Below, one piece after another: positions 28,346 through 38,320 of a stretch of DNA of 64,000 nucleotides (positions are counted from its first letter, which is position 1; every line of letters starts with the position of its first letter). The notes beneath the pieces are model-generated. The model had not been told where the DNA came from. It saw nothing but the letters and a program-made list of their open reading frames with translations, and made no database searches. The translations under genes were made by a program, and so were the position numbers. Origin of the DNA: Candidatus Ligilactobacillus avistercoris (GTDB lineage Bacteria > Bacillota > Bacilli > Lactobacillales > Lactobacillaceae); contig DWXB01000019.1 of NCBI GenBank assembly GCA_019119415.1, positions 40,832-104,831 on the forward strand, written 5' to 3'.

Positions 28346-29500
28346 TTAATTCCGTGGCGGCTGCAGTTTATCCGCATGGTTAACTGGAAGGTGAACCTTG
28401 AACTTTGTCCACTGATCGTCAGACGTTACCTGAATGTACCCGTGGTGGCGGGTAATAATTCCCTGCGTGATTGCCAGCCCCAATCCAGTTCCACCCGTCT
28501 TCCGGGAGCGGGAACCTTCCACCCGGTAAAACCGGTCAAAGAGCTTGGGAAGAGCATCAGCCGGAATTGGTTCCCCGTCATTTGCCACGGTAACAATTAC
28601 TTCCTGAGAAGAGAGCTTGCGGCACGTTACAACGATGTGCTTGCCGCCCTTCCCGTACTTAATCGCGTTTGTAATGAGATTACTAAAAACCCGGGCAAGT
28701 TTTTCCGGATCAACTTCCACCTGAAGATCATCCGGAACATTCGAGGTTAACTCCATCCCTTTTTCTTCAGCTTCTAACTCAAAACTGGCCGTTAACTGCT
28801 CGAGCATGGATCCCAGGTTAATCGTTGTTAATTTCAACGGATTATCCGTCTGCTGAATCTTAGTGTACTCAAAGAGGTCATCCACAAGCGATTTCATCTG
28901 CTTCGCCTTTAAATACGCCGTATGGGTATACTTCAGGAGATCATCCTCATCCTTATACTGCCCATCCTCGATTAACCCCAAGTATCCGATGATGGAGGTC
29001 AACGGGGTCCGGATATCGTGACTAACATTGACAATTAGTTCATCCTTCGACCGTTCAATCCGCCGCTCCTCCGCCATTGCATTAGTCGTACTATCAACTA
29101 ACGTATTGATACTGGTAACAATCCGCTGCATCTGTCCCTTCAAAACAAACGGAATCCGGTGTTCAAAGTGCCCCGCTCCAATGTAATGGAGTTCCATGAT
29201 GATGTGCCGGAGTTCAATCTGGTGCATTCGCCGCACTAGCCGCCAGTGCACAATGATAAAATCAATCACCATCATTACCAAGACAAAGATGGTTCCCCAA
29301 CTAAGCATTGTTGCCCGGTTAGCCCCGAAGACAAATGATGTTTTTAGTGCAAAAAGGCCTAACCGGAGCTGCGGGTCAGATGAAATCTCCGTATTAAGGA
29401 TTACAAAGGCGGACATTTCGAGCAGTAACAGTAAGATTAGCGTTACGACACCCTCACCAACTAACTCACTCTTTTCCCGCGATGTTAGCTTTAACTTCAT
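28346..29500 (-). CDS. Membrane sensor histidine kinase
   Basis: A 384-residue kinase. Two helices (about 15-37 and 66-87) flank a short extracellular loop, followed by a HAMP-like segment and the HisKA box VNVSHDIRTPLTSIIGYL with phospho-acceptor H161. The HATPase boxes are LITNAIKYGKGG (N), VANDGEPIPADALPKLFDRFYR (G1/F) and GGTGLGLAI (G2). The small loop suggests intramembrane sensing. The architecture resembles VanS-like kinases, but the signal is unknown. It lies 12 bases after its response regulator and 21 bases before dacA. Confidence 0.92.
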   Translation of the reverse strand: MKLKLTSREKSELVGEGVVTLILLLLLEMSAFVILNTEISSDPQLRLGLFALKTSFVFGANRATMLSWGTIFVLVMMVIDFIIVHWRLVRRMHQIELRHIIMELHYIGAGHFEHRIPFVLKGQMQRIVTSINTLVDSTTNAMAEERRIERSKDELIVNVSHDIRTPLTSIIGYLGLIEDGQYKDEDDLLKYTHTAYLKAKQMKSLVDDLFEYTKIQQTDNPLKLTTINLGSMLEQLTASFELEAEEKGMELTSNVPDDLQVEVDPEKLARVFSNLITNAIKYGKGGKHIVVTCRKLSSQEVIVTVANDGEPIPADALPKLFDRFYRVEGSRSRKTGGTGLGLAITQGIITRHHGYIQVTSDDQWTKFKVHLPVNHADKLQPPRN

Positions 29501-29512
29501 TTTTTCTTTGTA

Positions 29513-30199
29513 CTACGCCTCAATCTTGTAACCAACGCCCCAAACGGTCTGAATTACCTTTTCACCACCGGTGGCTTCCTCAATCTTGTCCCGTAAGTGA
29601 CTAACGTGGACCATCACGGTTTTCGCGGAAACAACCGATTCCTGACGCCAAACCCGTTCGAAAATTTCGTCCGCGGAAAATACCCGGTTCGGGTAACTTG
29701 CTAATAAGTATAAGATTCCAAATTCGAGGGCCGTCAGTTGAATGTTATTCCCGTTCACCGTCTTAACTTCGTGGGAATCCTTCTTGATAATTAGCGGCCC
29801 CACTTCAATCTTATCCGGCTCGTCATTCTTAACTTCGTGCTGCGCCCGCCGAAGAAGCGACTTTACCCGGGCCATAACTTCCAGCGGGTTAAACGGCTTC
29901 GTTACGTAATCATCGGCCCCCTGAACAAGTCCCTGAATCTTATCCAGATCATCCGTCTTAGCGGAAAGCATCAAAATCGGAATCTGCGAATCACGCCGCA
30001 CTTCCCGGACAACCGCCAGCCCGTCCATTTCTGGCATCATCACGTCAAGAATCATAAGCGCAGTATCCGGATTAGTGTTTAACTTTGTGAGGGCTTCCCG
30101 GCCGTTGTAGGCCTTCTCTACTTCGTAACCTTCATTTTCGATGTAAATGCCGAGTAATTCAACAATTTCCTTATCGTCATCAACAACTAAAATTTTCAT
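29513..30199 (-). CDS. OmpR/PhoB-type response regulator
   Basis: A 228-residue regulator. The receiver domain (1-118) has the acidic pair DDD at 7-9, the phospho-acceptor D52 in LMILDVMMPEMDG and K in VTKPFNP. The C-terminal winged helix (about 130-228) has ALEFGILYLLASYPNRVFS and a typical recognition helix VHVSHLRDKIEE, ending VWGVGYKIEA. It is the first gene of the operon and may autoregulate through the inverted repeat just upstream. Confidence 0.94.
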   Translation of the reverse strand: MKILVVDDDKEIVELLGIYIENEGYEVEKAYNGREALTKLNTNPDTALMILDVMMPEMDGLAVVREVRRDSQIPILMLSAKTDDLDKIQGLVQGADDYVTKPFNPLEVMARVKSLLRRAQHEVKNDEPDKIEVGPLIIKKDSHEVKTVNGNNIQLTALEFGILYLLASYPNRVFSADEIFERVWRQESVVSAKTVMVHVSHLRDKIEEATGGEKVIQTVWGVGYKIEA

Positions 30200-30218
30200 T
30201 CGTCACGTCTCCTTATCT

Positions 30219-30256
30219 GTCCACAAATCACGTGGACGATTAGCTTCATTATAGCA
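30219..30256 (-). promoter_or_regulatory. Promoter and inverted repeat upstream of the response regulator
   Basis: TTTGCTATAAT (extended -10; TATAAT at 30248-30253) is followed within the untranslated leader by the inverted repeat GTCCACAAATCACGTGGAC (30219-30237), 6-base arms with a 7-base spacer. It could be an operator for the regulator itself or an RNA hairpin. Confidence 0.5.
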
Positions 30257-30303
30257 AACTTCGCCCACTCCCTGAAAAATGATGCGGGGCAACCTTAACC
30301 AGT

Positions 30304-30372
30304 ATAAACAAACCGGCTTCCCGTCATCCCCCGTTCTGTCGCAGGTTCTGCCGTTCAACCGGTTTGTTTTTG
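30304..30372 (-). terminator. Terminator of guaB
   Basis: AAACAAACCGG and CCGGTTTGTTT pair as the outer stem of a long hairpin with additional inner pairing, with T-rich runs on both sides, 40 bases beyond the guaB stop. Confidence 0.7.
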
Positions 30373-30411
30373 CTATTATTTAAAATTAAGTTAATTTAAC
30401 CTTTTCGCCGA

Positions 30412-31926
<1,515 letters not shown>

Positions 31927-31935
31927 TTAACGTCT

Positions 31936-31964
31936 AATCTACAAGAAAGATGAACGTTTGGCAA
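31936..31964 (-). promoter_or_regulatory. Promoter of guaB
   Basis: TTGCCA (31959-31964) and TAGATT (31936-31941) on the minus strand with a 17-base spacer, about 35 bases upstream of guaB. Confidence 0.7.
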
Positions 31965-32040
31965 GTATTTTTGGCTAACTAAGGTAATTCTAATGTAAAT
32001 GTCATCGTTACCCGCAAAATAGTTCGCAAATTAAGCCCCG

Positions 32041-32817
32041 TTACTCTAAGTATAATTCGCGTAACCGCTCTACTTGGCGGGGCGTGATGCCCACAATGTT
32101 CGTAAGGTACGTCATAAAGTCCCCCGCCATTAACCGAACCGTTAGCTCCATCACCTTAAAATCCTGCTCACTAACCATCGGCTGCTTATTCAACTCGTTT
32201 GCCAGGACCGCATCCCGTCCTGGGACTAATAACCCGTTTAATTCCGAAGGCGAAAGCGAACTAAACGTCAAATTTGTCAGCATGTAATCCTGTAAGACGG
32301 CTGTCCGCTTCACGCCCAGCGCATTTAAAACCAAAAACGCAGCCACCCCCGTCCGGTCCTTTCCGGCCGTACAGTGAAACAAAACCGCATGGTGCGCCCG
32401 CCGATTTTTTAACAGAACCGCGAAAAGTTGCTGCCAAACACCGATGGCGTGCGGATCCGTCAGCATCTGAGCGTAGGCTTGGCCGGCAAGACTCAGCCCT
32501 GTCCGGTTTAACCGCGCCATCCGCGCAAAGCCAACGTTTTGCGGTAGCTGATTAGTGAACGGGTAAACGGACATATGATGGGCGTGCACCCCGCACATCG
32601 GGCGGTCGGGAACCACGATGGTTTCCGCTTCCTCACGAAGATCAACAACCTGGCGGAGCCCGGCAATCCTGAGTGTCTCCTCATCCGCTTCGCTTAATTC
32701 ACCAAGGTGCCCACTCCGCATTAATTTATGCCACCGGACGTGCCGCCCATCCTCCGTCTCGTATCCGCCAAGCTCGCGGAGGTTAATCCCCCGTTCTAGT
32801 GGTAAGATTCGTTCCAT
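32041..32817 (-). CDS. Tyrosine-type protein phosphatase (Y_phosphatase3/Ltp-like)
   Basis: A 258-residue enzyme with the CX5R loop HCTAGKDRTG (C149, R155). The N-terminus reads INLRELGGYETEDGRHVRWHKLMRSG, characteristic of the PF13350-type phosphatases that include the Listeria LipA and mycobacterial PtpB proteins. A general acid Asp cannot be assigned with certainty. Bacterial members act on phosphotyrosine or phosphoinositides; the substrate here is unknown. It is transcribed alone, downstream of a terminator for the CNNM gene. Confidence 0.88.
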   Translation of the reverse strand: MERILPLERGINLRELGGYETEDGRHVRWHKLMRSGHLGELSEADEETLRIAGLRQVVDLREEAETIVVPDRPMCGVHAHHMSVYPFTNQLPQNVGFARMARLNRTGLSLAGQAYAQMLTDPHAIGVWQQLFAVLLKNRRAHHAVLFHCTAGKDRTGVAAFLVLNALGVKRTAVLQDYMLTNLTFSSLSPSELNGLLVPGRDAVLANELNKQPMVSEQDFKVMELTVRLMAGDFMTYLTNIVGITPRQVERLRELYLE

Positions 32818-32851
32818 ATATACGCACCCTTCCTTTTTGTAACCTTCGATA

Positions 32852-32881
32852 AATAAAGCGGCTGCACCACTGCAACCGCTA
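32852..32881 (-). terminator. Terminator of the CNNM/CorC gene
   Basis: AGCGGCTGCA and TGCAACCGCT pair with one mismatch and a 4-base loop; on the minus strand the stem is followed by TTTATTT. Confidence 0.75.
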
Positions 32882-32889
32882 ATTATGCA

Positions 32890-34263
32890 TTATTCATCCG
32901 TTGGCGGGACCGATGCAACCCCGTCATCTTCCTGAACCTCGTCTTCTGGCAAACGGCGCACGGTCACCCACTCAATGAAGTTCCGCTTAAACTTCGTTAC
33001 TTCCAGTTCAAACGGCCCAATCCGGACCTTCGTCCCCTGTTTGATCTGTTGGTAATTCTCAAGGAGGTAACCAGCTACCGTCACGCTTTCTGATTCCAAG
33101 AAATCCTTGCTCCGGAACTTAAAGAACCGTTCAAAATCATACAACGTCGTTTTCCCGGATACGCGATAGGTTCCGTCATCGTTTTTTATGATATCTTCGG
33201 CAGAAACATCATCGATTTCATCCTTAACGGTCCCGAAGAGTTCCTCGTAGATATCCTTATCAGTTACGATTCCGCTGGTGCCGCCATACTCATCCAGAAC
33301 AACAACAATTGGCGTTTGCCGCTTAATCATCTGCTGGAGCAGTTCCTGAATCGGCGTAACTTCTGACACACTAATAATCGTCCGTAAAAGCCGACTAACA
33401 GGGAGCTGCGCATCGACCTGCGCCTGCCTGATCATATCGTAAATGTAGACGTACCCCAGGATCTTATCCTTATCGTTTTGCGCAACAACCGGGAACCGGG
33501 TGAAACCGTCCTGCAGGTACCGGTTAATGACTTCCTGAACGGTGCTGTTAATATCAACAACTTCAAGGCTTGTCCGGTCCACCATGACATCCTTGGCAAC
33601 CTTATCGTTCAAATCAAACGCCCGCTGCATGTAAACGTAGTCGTTTTTCTCAAGGGTCCCCCCTGAAACAGCGTTCCGGGACAGGTTGAGGATTTCGTTT
33701 TGCGATAACGCGTCCTCCTCTTCTCCCGCTGGCGGCAATCCCAGCCACTTGACAATCGCCGATGCCGAAACGTTTAGTAACCATACAAACGGGTAAAACA
33801 GGACGTGGAAGTAGTGGAGGGGCGTTACGACAAACATCATCATCTTCATCGGCTTGTCGATACTGATATTTTTCGGAACAATCTCCGTCAGCACCACTTC
33901 GAGATACGTTAGCAACAGCACGCCAAGCACGGAACTAACCGCAACAACCGTCGCGTGGTTAATGTGCGTTAACCCTAAAAGATGACTGAAAAGCGTCGCT
34001 AACCCGTCGGCCCCAATCCACCCTAGAAGGATTCCTGCTAATGAGACCCCCACCTGTGTGGTTGAAAGGTACTCGTTCAGGTTAGACACCATCTGGAGGG
34101 CCATTTTAAGCTTCCGAGCGCTTCCCTGCCCGTTTTCAAGGCGACTCTCCAGGGCTGTTTTCCGCACTGATACCAGCGCAAACTCTGCCGCCACAAAAAA
34201 GGCCGCAAAATAAAAAACAATAAGTACAGTAATTAGGTCAATTATCGCCGGACCACCTGGCAC
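32890..34263 (-). CDS. CNNM/CorC-type transporter-associated protein (HlyC/CorC family)
   Basis: A 457-residue protein with an N-terminal DUF21/CNNM domain of three to four helices (about 5-190, including FFVAAEFALVSVRKTALE and VVLTEIVPKNISIDKP). Two CBS motifs follow (about 220-340, VMVDRTSLEVVDINSTVQEVI and PIVVVLDEYGGTSGIVTDKDI), then a C-terminal CorC_HlyC domain (about 360-440). Such proteins are implicated in magnesium and cobalt efflux; many are annotated as hemolysins without evidence. The start is a GTG at 34263. Confidence 0.92.
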   Translation of the reverse strand: MPGGPAIIDLITVLIVFYFAAFFVAAEFALVSVRKTALESRLENGQGSARKLKMALQMVSNLNEYLSTTQVGVSLAGILLGWIGADGLATLFSHLLGLTHINHATVVAVSSVLGVLLLTYLEVVLTEIVPKNISIDKPMKMMMFVVTPLHYFHVLFYPFVWLLNVSASAIVKWLGLPPAGEEEDALSQNEILNLSRNAVSGGTLEKNDYVYMQRAFDLNDKVAKDVMVDRTSLEVVDINSTVQEVINRYLQDGFTRFPVVAQNDKDKILGYVYIYDMIRQAQVDAQLPVSRLLRTIISVSEVTPIQELLQQMIKRQTPIVVVLDEYGGTSGIVTDKDIYEELFGTVKDEIDDVSAEDIIKNDDGTYRVSGKTTLYDFERFFKFRSKDFLESESVTVAGYLLENYQQIKQGTKVRIGPFELEVTKFKRNFIEWVTVRRLPEDEVQEDDGVASVPPTDE

Positions 34264-34325
34264 AGGTCATTCCCCATTTCTTTCATTCGGACTTTTGCTC
34301 GCAAATCTATTCTAGCCCCATTTTA

Positions 34326-34796
34326 TCACTTTTCAGCCGTTGCGTTCTTTTCAATCACCGCTTGTTTCTCAGCAAGCATAATAGTCAATTTAGCAATCAC
34401 GTCGTCAGGGGCACTCAGGATTGCCGCAACGGAAGCAACCTTATCTATCCGTAACCCCGAACGGTTAATTGCTGGCGATTTAACGACTAAGTACGCATTA
34501 ACCGGAACGGTTTCATCGGAATCGTTGAAAAAATTAGCAACCTTCGCCACGTTTTCAGCAGGCAAGTTGATGATTCCCGTTTCCAACCGCAGCGTCACTT
34601 GTTCACCGGCAAACTGGGTGGTCACGCTACTCTGAACCAGTTCGCCCTTTGCGACGTGCTTGGTTAACCCGTCAACTAGAACAGCGGCCACCTTCTCACT
34701 GCCCAACCGTGCATATTCCTTGGCACTAGCAGTCACCGTTTCCTGCGGCATCCCCGCCGTTACCTGATCGATAAACGTTGCCACCTTAATTTCCAT
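34326..34796 (-). CDS. Conserved-looking cytosolic protein of unknown function
   Basis: A 156-residue protein beginning MEIKVATFIDQVTAGMPQET. It has no signal peptide, no membrane helix and no motif I recognise. It appears as alternating beta and alpha elements with a C-terminal Lys/Glu-rich tail (EKQAVIEKNATAEK). Upstream it has GGGAGGAT as ribosome site. It is divergent from the first L,D-transpeptidase-like gene and 62 bases beyond the CNNM gene start. No function is proposed. Confidence 0.7.
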   Translation of the reverse strand: MEIKVATFIDQVTAGMPQETVTASAKEYARLGSEKVAAVLVDGLTKHVAKGELVQSSVTTQFAGEQVTLRLETGIINLPAENVAKVANFFNDSDETVPVNAYLVVKSPAINRSGLRIDKVASVAAILSAPDDVIAKLTIMLAEKQAVIEKNATAEK

Positions 34797-34876
34797 GCTC
34801 CATCCTCCCGGGCTAGTTTAAATCATGCGGTATTCTACCCGATAATTTAGCGAAATGCAATCGTTGCCGGCAAAAA

Positions 34877-34905
34877 TTGACTTTTCTGGTCGTTCCGGCT
34901 AATTT
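34877..34905 (+). promoter_or_regulatory. Promoter of the first L,D-transpeptidase-like gene
   Basis: TTGACT (34877-34882) and TAATTT (34900-34905) are separated by 17 bases, 45 bases upstream of the start codon. Confidence 0.6.
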
Positions 34906-34950
34906 ATCTATAGTACTAACTTATAGTAAAAATGAACGGAGATTAATAGT

Positions 34951-35646
34951 ATGAAAACCAATTTACGCAAACCATTTCTCCTGATCGGAGCACTGGGGTT
35001 AATTATTCTGGGCGGTGGCCTCCTCGGCTACGGCTTTACCCACCATCCGGCACAATCATCCCGCCCACACGTGATTGTTCATTCAGCCAAACAAGCCGTC
35101 CACCGCTCCACGCCGACAGCTTCATCCACTAAAAAGCAGCGGGTCGCATTCCCTGCGCCTAAGGATATGCGGCAACCAATCGACTGGCAACAATCTTCAG
35201 AAACAAAGGGGTACCCCGACTTAAACCACGTTCAGAACCTTTCATTACTGGTAAATATTAGGAAAAAACGGGTTTACGTGATGAGCGGTAATCACCCGGT
35301 TTATACGATGTACGCGTCCGCCGGAATACTCTCCAGCAACCCCAATAATGAAGAGCCCACTAGCAAGACGCCGACCGGTGATTTCACAACTGGGGATAAA
35401 CAGGAACCGCTTGTTAACGGCCAGTTGGGCTACCACTTCAACATTGCGTTTACTAACCATAACGGAACAACCCTGTACTTCCGGACCGGCCCGACAAACT
35501 TAAATGGAGATTACAACACTAAGAAGAACAAAAATATCGGGAAAAAGAACGTTACGGACGGAAGTATCTGGTTAACCAAGGCGGATGCCCAGTGGCTGTA
35601 CCAGAACCTTCCGGATCATACCAAGGTCACAATCGTCCTGGGATAG
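34951..35646 (+). CDS. L,D-transpeptidase-fold protein lacking the catalytic motif
   Basis: A 231-residue membrane-anchored protein (helix about 9-30). Its YkuD-like core aligns with the next gene: PIDWQQSSETKGYPDL, KKRVYVMSGNHPVYTMYAS, SKTPTGDF and DAQWLYQNL. Where active enzymes have SHGCIR, this one has TDGSIW (residues 202-207), so the nucleophilic Cys is Ser205 and the His is Asp203. The first conserved His (LFHSVP in the neighbour) is Arg168. It should therefore be inactive as a transpeptidase and may instead bind peptidoglycan or regulate its neighbour. The frame is intact with ribosome site GGAG, so it is not simply decaying. Confidence 0.85.
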   Translation: MKTNLRKPFLLIGALGLIILGGGLLGYGFTHHPAQSSRPHVIVHSAKQAVHRSTPTASSTKKQRVAFPAPKDMRQPIDWQQSSETKGYPDLNHVQNLSLLVNIRKKRVYVMSGNHPVYTMYASAGILSSNPNNEEPTSKTPTGDFTTGDKQEPLVNGQLGYHFNIAFTNHNGTTLYFRTGPTNLNGDYNTKKNKNIGKKNVTDGSIWLTKADAQWLYQNLPDHTKVTIVLG

Positions 35647-35692
35647 GTTTAAAAACAGGAATTAAAATGTGTTCTACTGGGGAGGAATAGAA

Positions 35693-36295
35693 ATGAAAAA
35701 GACTTTACCATTAATCGTAGCCGGCTGCATTGGTTTAACCATCGGGGGAAGTGTTGCCACACCCGCTGTTCCAACAACACCGCTTGTCCACGCGACAACC
35801 GTTAGCCACCATATGCGGACGCCAATCAACTGGCACAAATCATCCGAAACGGTTGCATACCCAAACCTGGCAACCACCAAAAACCTCTGGATCAAGGTTG
35901 CATTAAAGAAATGCCGGGTTTATATCATGTCCGGTAAAAAGGTGATTTACACAATGTATTGTTCGGGTGGGGTATACCAGCGTAACCCGAAAACCCATAA
36001 GATGGTTAGCACCACCCCAACCGGCACGTTCCACATCCAAAACGTCCGCGGCGATTCCTTCTTTAACAACAAGCTCGGCGAAGGTGCCAATTACTATGTT
36101 TCATGGAAGGATAACGGGGTGTACCTCTTCCACTCCGTTCCAACCAAGGCAAACGGTCAATACAACGTTAAGGAAGCAAAGAAACTGGGAAAGCATCCGG
36201 GATCACACGGTTGCATCCGATTATCGGTGGCTGACGCGAAGTGGTTCCACACTGCTGTTCCGACGGGGACTAAGGTCGTAATTACAAATGAATAA
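35693..36295 (+). CDS. L,D-transpeptidase (YkuD domain), catalytically intact
   Basis: A 200-residue exported protein with an N-terminal signal or anchor (about 4-35). It has the YkuD catalytic motif in full: H147 in YLFHSVP and SHGCIR at 171-176 with nucleophile Cys174. Such enzymes form 3-3 cross-links in peptidoglycan or attach proteins to it, though lactobacillus members are little studied. I take the ATG at 35693, because GGAGG lies 7 bases upstream; a GTG at 35669 is in frame. It lies 46 bases behind the inactive paralogue and is probably co-transcribed with it. Confidence 0.9.
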   Translation: MKKTLPLIVAGCIGLTIGGSVATPAVPTTPLVHATTVSHHMRTPINWHKSSETVAYPNLATTKNLWIKVALKKCRVYIMSGKKVIYTMYCSGGVYQRNPKTHKMVSTTPTGTFHIQNVRGDSFFNNKLGEGANYYVSWKDNGVYLFHSVPTKANGQYNVKEAKKLGKHPGSHGCIRLSVADAKWFHTAVPTGTKVVITNE

Positions 36296-36316
36296 TCGTT
36301 AAGAGTAAGAATTAGC

Positions 36317-36352
36317 AAAGAAGGTTGGGATGTAAAAGTCCCAACCTTTTTG
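36317..36352. terminator. Terminator between convergent L,D-transpeptidase-like genes
   Basis: AAGGTTGGGA and TCCCAACCTT form a perfect 10-base stem, with flanking A and T runs. Confidence 0.88.
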
Positions 36353-36367
36353 CGTGGCTATTTTATT

Positions 36368-37180
36368 TTAAAACTGGTTCCAGTACTGCGCAATGCTGTC
36401 AGACTGGTAGCCGGTGACAATGATCTGCGTTCCGGGCTTAATGTTCTGACTAAGCCACTGAGCGTCAGGAACGGAAACATAAATGGCGCCGTTATTCCGG
36501 TGATTATGTTTCTTCGACAACTTAGTCGAGCCAAAATGCCATAAGCCCTTTTTTAAGGGTTGGGCCTTTTGTGATAGTGGAACGGACTTAATTTGTCCCC
36601 GGTTTTGTTTCGTTGAATACGTGAGCCACCCGCTGGTCCCCTGGTTTAACTGCGGGTCAAAGAACTGACCGCCACTTCGGGTAACGTGGGCAAAACCAAC
36701 CGGCGTCTGGTTTATCCTGGCTACATAGTGGTAGTTTTTCCCAATCGAAGCATACATTGTATATACGGGGTACGGTCCCTGCATTACAAAAATCCGCTGG
36801 CGCTTAGTCGATACTAACAGCCAAACAGTGTGCCGACTATCCCGGTTGAGTTTTTTACTCAAATAGGATTGCCGGGCTGCACCCTTCTTCTTTTGTGCCT
36901 GGGCCAATACCGTTGCCTGCCGCGTCATCTCCCGGGAAACATCTGGGTACGGAATTGTCATTGACGGTTGATTCCACTGAATATCCCGGCGCATTTTTCT
37001 TTTTTGAAATCGTTTCTGACGGGCAACCCGGCGGTCAATCCGTCGCTGGACCCGCGCCTGACGTGCCATTTGGATGTTGTTTTCCCGGCTTGCGCGGTGA
37101 ACCACCACGGCACTAACTCCTGTAATGAGGATCAAAACTACGGTTATTGTCCACGCTAACACGTGCCTCTCTTTTTTCAT
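36368..37180 (-). CDS. Second L,D-transpeptidase-fold protein lacking the catalytic motif
   Basis: A 270-residue protein with one N-terminal helix (about 9-27), then a strongly basic stretch rich in Arg and Lys (about 38-66). The YkuD-like core has DIQWNQPSMTIPYPDVS, RQRIFVMQGPYPVYTMYASIG, INQTPVGFAHV and DAQWLSQNI. The catalytic SHGCIR is replaced by NNGAIY (229-234): His to Asn230, Cys to Ala232, Arg to Tyr234. Like the first paralogue it cannot be a conventional transpeptidase. It is encoded on the opposite strand and converges with the active copy. The ribosome site GGTGGAGAAG precedes the ATG. Confidence 0.83.
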   Translation of the reverse strand: MKKERHVLAWTITVVLILITGVSAVVVHRASRENNIQMARQARVQRRIDRRVARQKRFQKRKMRRDIQWNQPSMTIPYPDVSREMTRQATVLAQAQKKKGAARQSYLSKKLNRDSRHTVWLLVSTKRQRIFVMQGPYPVYTMYASIGKNYHYVARINQTPVGFAHVTRSGGQFFDPQLNQGTSGWLTYSTKQNRGQIKSVPLSQKAQPLKKGLWHFGSTKLSKKHNHRNNGAIYVSVPDAQWLSQNIKPGTQIIVTGYQSDSIAQYWNQF

Positions 37181-37218
37181 TACTCTTCTCCACCGTCCAG
37201 GTTAAAATTCCCAACTAA

Positions 37219-37250
37219 ATCGGGGCCATGACCACCGTCACGACCCCGCC
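37219..37250 (-). terminator. Probable terminator of the 46-codon gene
   Basis: On the minus strand CGGGGTCGTGAC and GTCATGGCCCCG pair with G-T mismatches around a short loop, followed by ATTTAGTT. The T run is weak. Confidence 0.4.
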
Positions 37251-37277
37251 TTAGTAATTACGTCATTAATGTAACTG

Positions 37278-37418
37278 TTACTTAGCAGCCTTGTCCGCCT
37301 CTTCGCGTTCCTTCAAGAAGTCTAAAACTGCCAGGTGCTCCTTCCGCCGCTTCTTAACGTTCTTTGAGTTAACCGGACGCCGGTCGTTAGCAGCACCGAT
37401 GTGATTATTGTGTGCCAT
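37278..37418 (-). CDS. Small 46-residue charged protein, function unknown
   Basis: Minus-strand frame from ATG at 37418 to TAA at 37278, encoding MAHNNHIGAANDRRPVNSKN, VKKRRKEHLAVLDFLKER and EEADKAAK. It has a strong ribosome site (GGGGAGG, 9 bases upstream) and a good promoter at 37456-37484. The product is very basic in the middle, acidic at the end, and without membrane segments. Codon usage resembles the host backbone, which supports a real gene. I recognise no family. It sits between the third L,D-transpeptidase-like gene and the sortase. Confidence 0.75.
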   Translation of the reverse strand: MAHNNHIGAANDRRPVNSKNVKKRRKEHLAVLDFLKEREEADKAAK

Positions 37419-37455
37419 GAGCTTAACCTCCCCTCACACTATTCATGCTTGGTTA

Positions 37456-37484
37456 ATTTTACCTGGTTTGGGGGGATTTTTCAA
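37456..37484 (-). promoter_or_regulatory. Promoter of the 46-codon gene
   Basis: TTGAAA (37479-37484) and TAAAAT (37456-37461) with exactly 17 bases between them on the minus strand, 38 bases before the start codon. Confidence 0.7.
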
Positions 37485-37510
37485 GGCTGTATGTTAGCCA
37501 ATTATAGTAA

Positions 37511-38230
37511 TTAATATCCCATATGCATTTTTAAAAATACTTTTGGCAAGTTAGATTTATGATCAAAAACCACTAAAGAGTTATCATTTGCTTTCTTAAT
37601 TTTCTCCAACTTTCCTTGAACAATAATCCGCTGGGTAACCCCTGGGTGCCATGTACGACATGTAATTAATGTACATATTTTCTTCCCTGGAATAACGTTT
37701 AGAACACTAGTATTGTCTTCATTAACAATTTTTTTCGAGTACGTTTTATAAATATATACTCGCTTTCCATCAGTTAAATAAATCTTGCTTTTTAATTTTG
37801 TTTTACCTAATGCAGAAAACAGTAATTTATTATTTGGCATATGGTGACTCGCAAGTGCATAATTACCTTCGCCCATTTTCTGTGTTGGACTTAACGTTCC
37901 AGCTCCCTTAAGCAAAATATAGTTTGAAACGCCATAATAAATTGGGAGGTAAATATCATCCGACGGAATCGCAATCTTCCCAATCACGCTTGGATTGGAC
38001 CGCATTGCCTTTAGCATATTACTAATATTTGCCGCCTCAACCCCGCTATAATTAAACGTTGCGTGTTTCTTATCCGCCGGCGTTACCCGTTCAATTTTTT
38101 GATCGGCGGCATGATTACTCATAATGCCAATCCCTAACTCCTTCAACTGCTCGTTAAACACAAGAGCCAACCCTACCACAACCAGTACAACTACAAGGAC
38201 CCACCGTAACCACTTCTTTAAGTTTCGCAC
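37511..38230 (-). CDS. srtA: Class A-like sortase
   Basis: Sortases anchor LPxTG-type proteins to peptidoglycan. This 239-residue protein has one N-terminal helix (about 9-25). The sortase barrel follows with KIAIPSDDIYLPIYYG, the catalytic His in ALASHHM (H129), and TLITCRTWHPGVTQR with nucleophile C191 and Arg R201. A C-terminal tail of about 30 residues beyond the core is slightly longer than in the S. aureus enzyme. The base composition is AT-richer than its neighbours. No LPxTG substrate is encoded in the window. Confidence 0.9.
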   Translation of the reverse strand: MRNLKKWLRWVLVVVLVVVGLALVFNEQLKELGIGIMSNHAADQKIERVTPADKKHATFNYSGVEAANISNMLKAMRSNPSVIGKIAIPSDDIYLPIYYGVSNYILLKGAGTLSPTQKMGEGNYALASHHMPNNKLLFSALGKTKLKSKIYLTDGKRVYIYKTYSKKIVNEDNTSVLNVIPGKKICTLITCRTWHPGVTQRIIVQGKLEKIKKANDNSLVVFDHKSNLPKVFLKMHMGY

Positions 38231-38320
38231 ATCAATTCATCTCCCTTTAGCTCAAATTAATTACTTGTCGCCAGTATAACGCGCCGAATAATAAACCGCA
38301 ATTTTCACATTTGAAATCGG

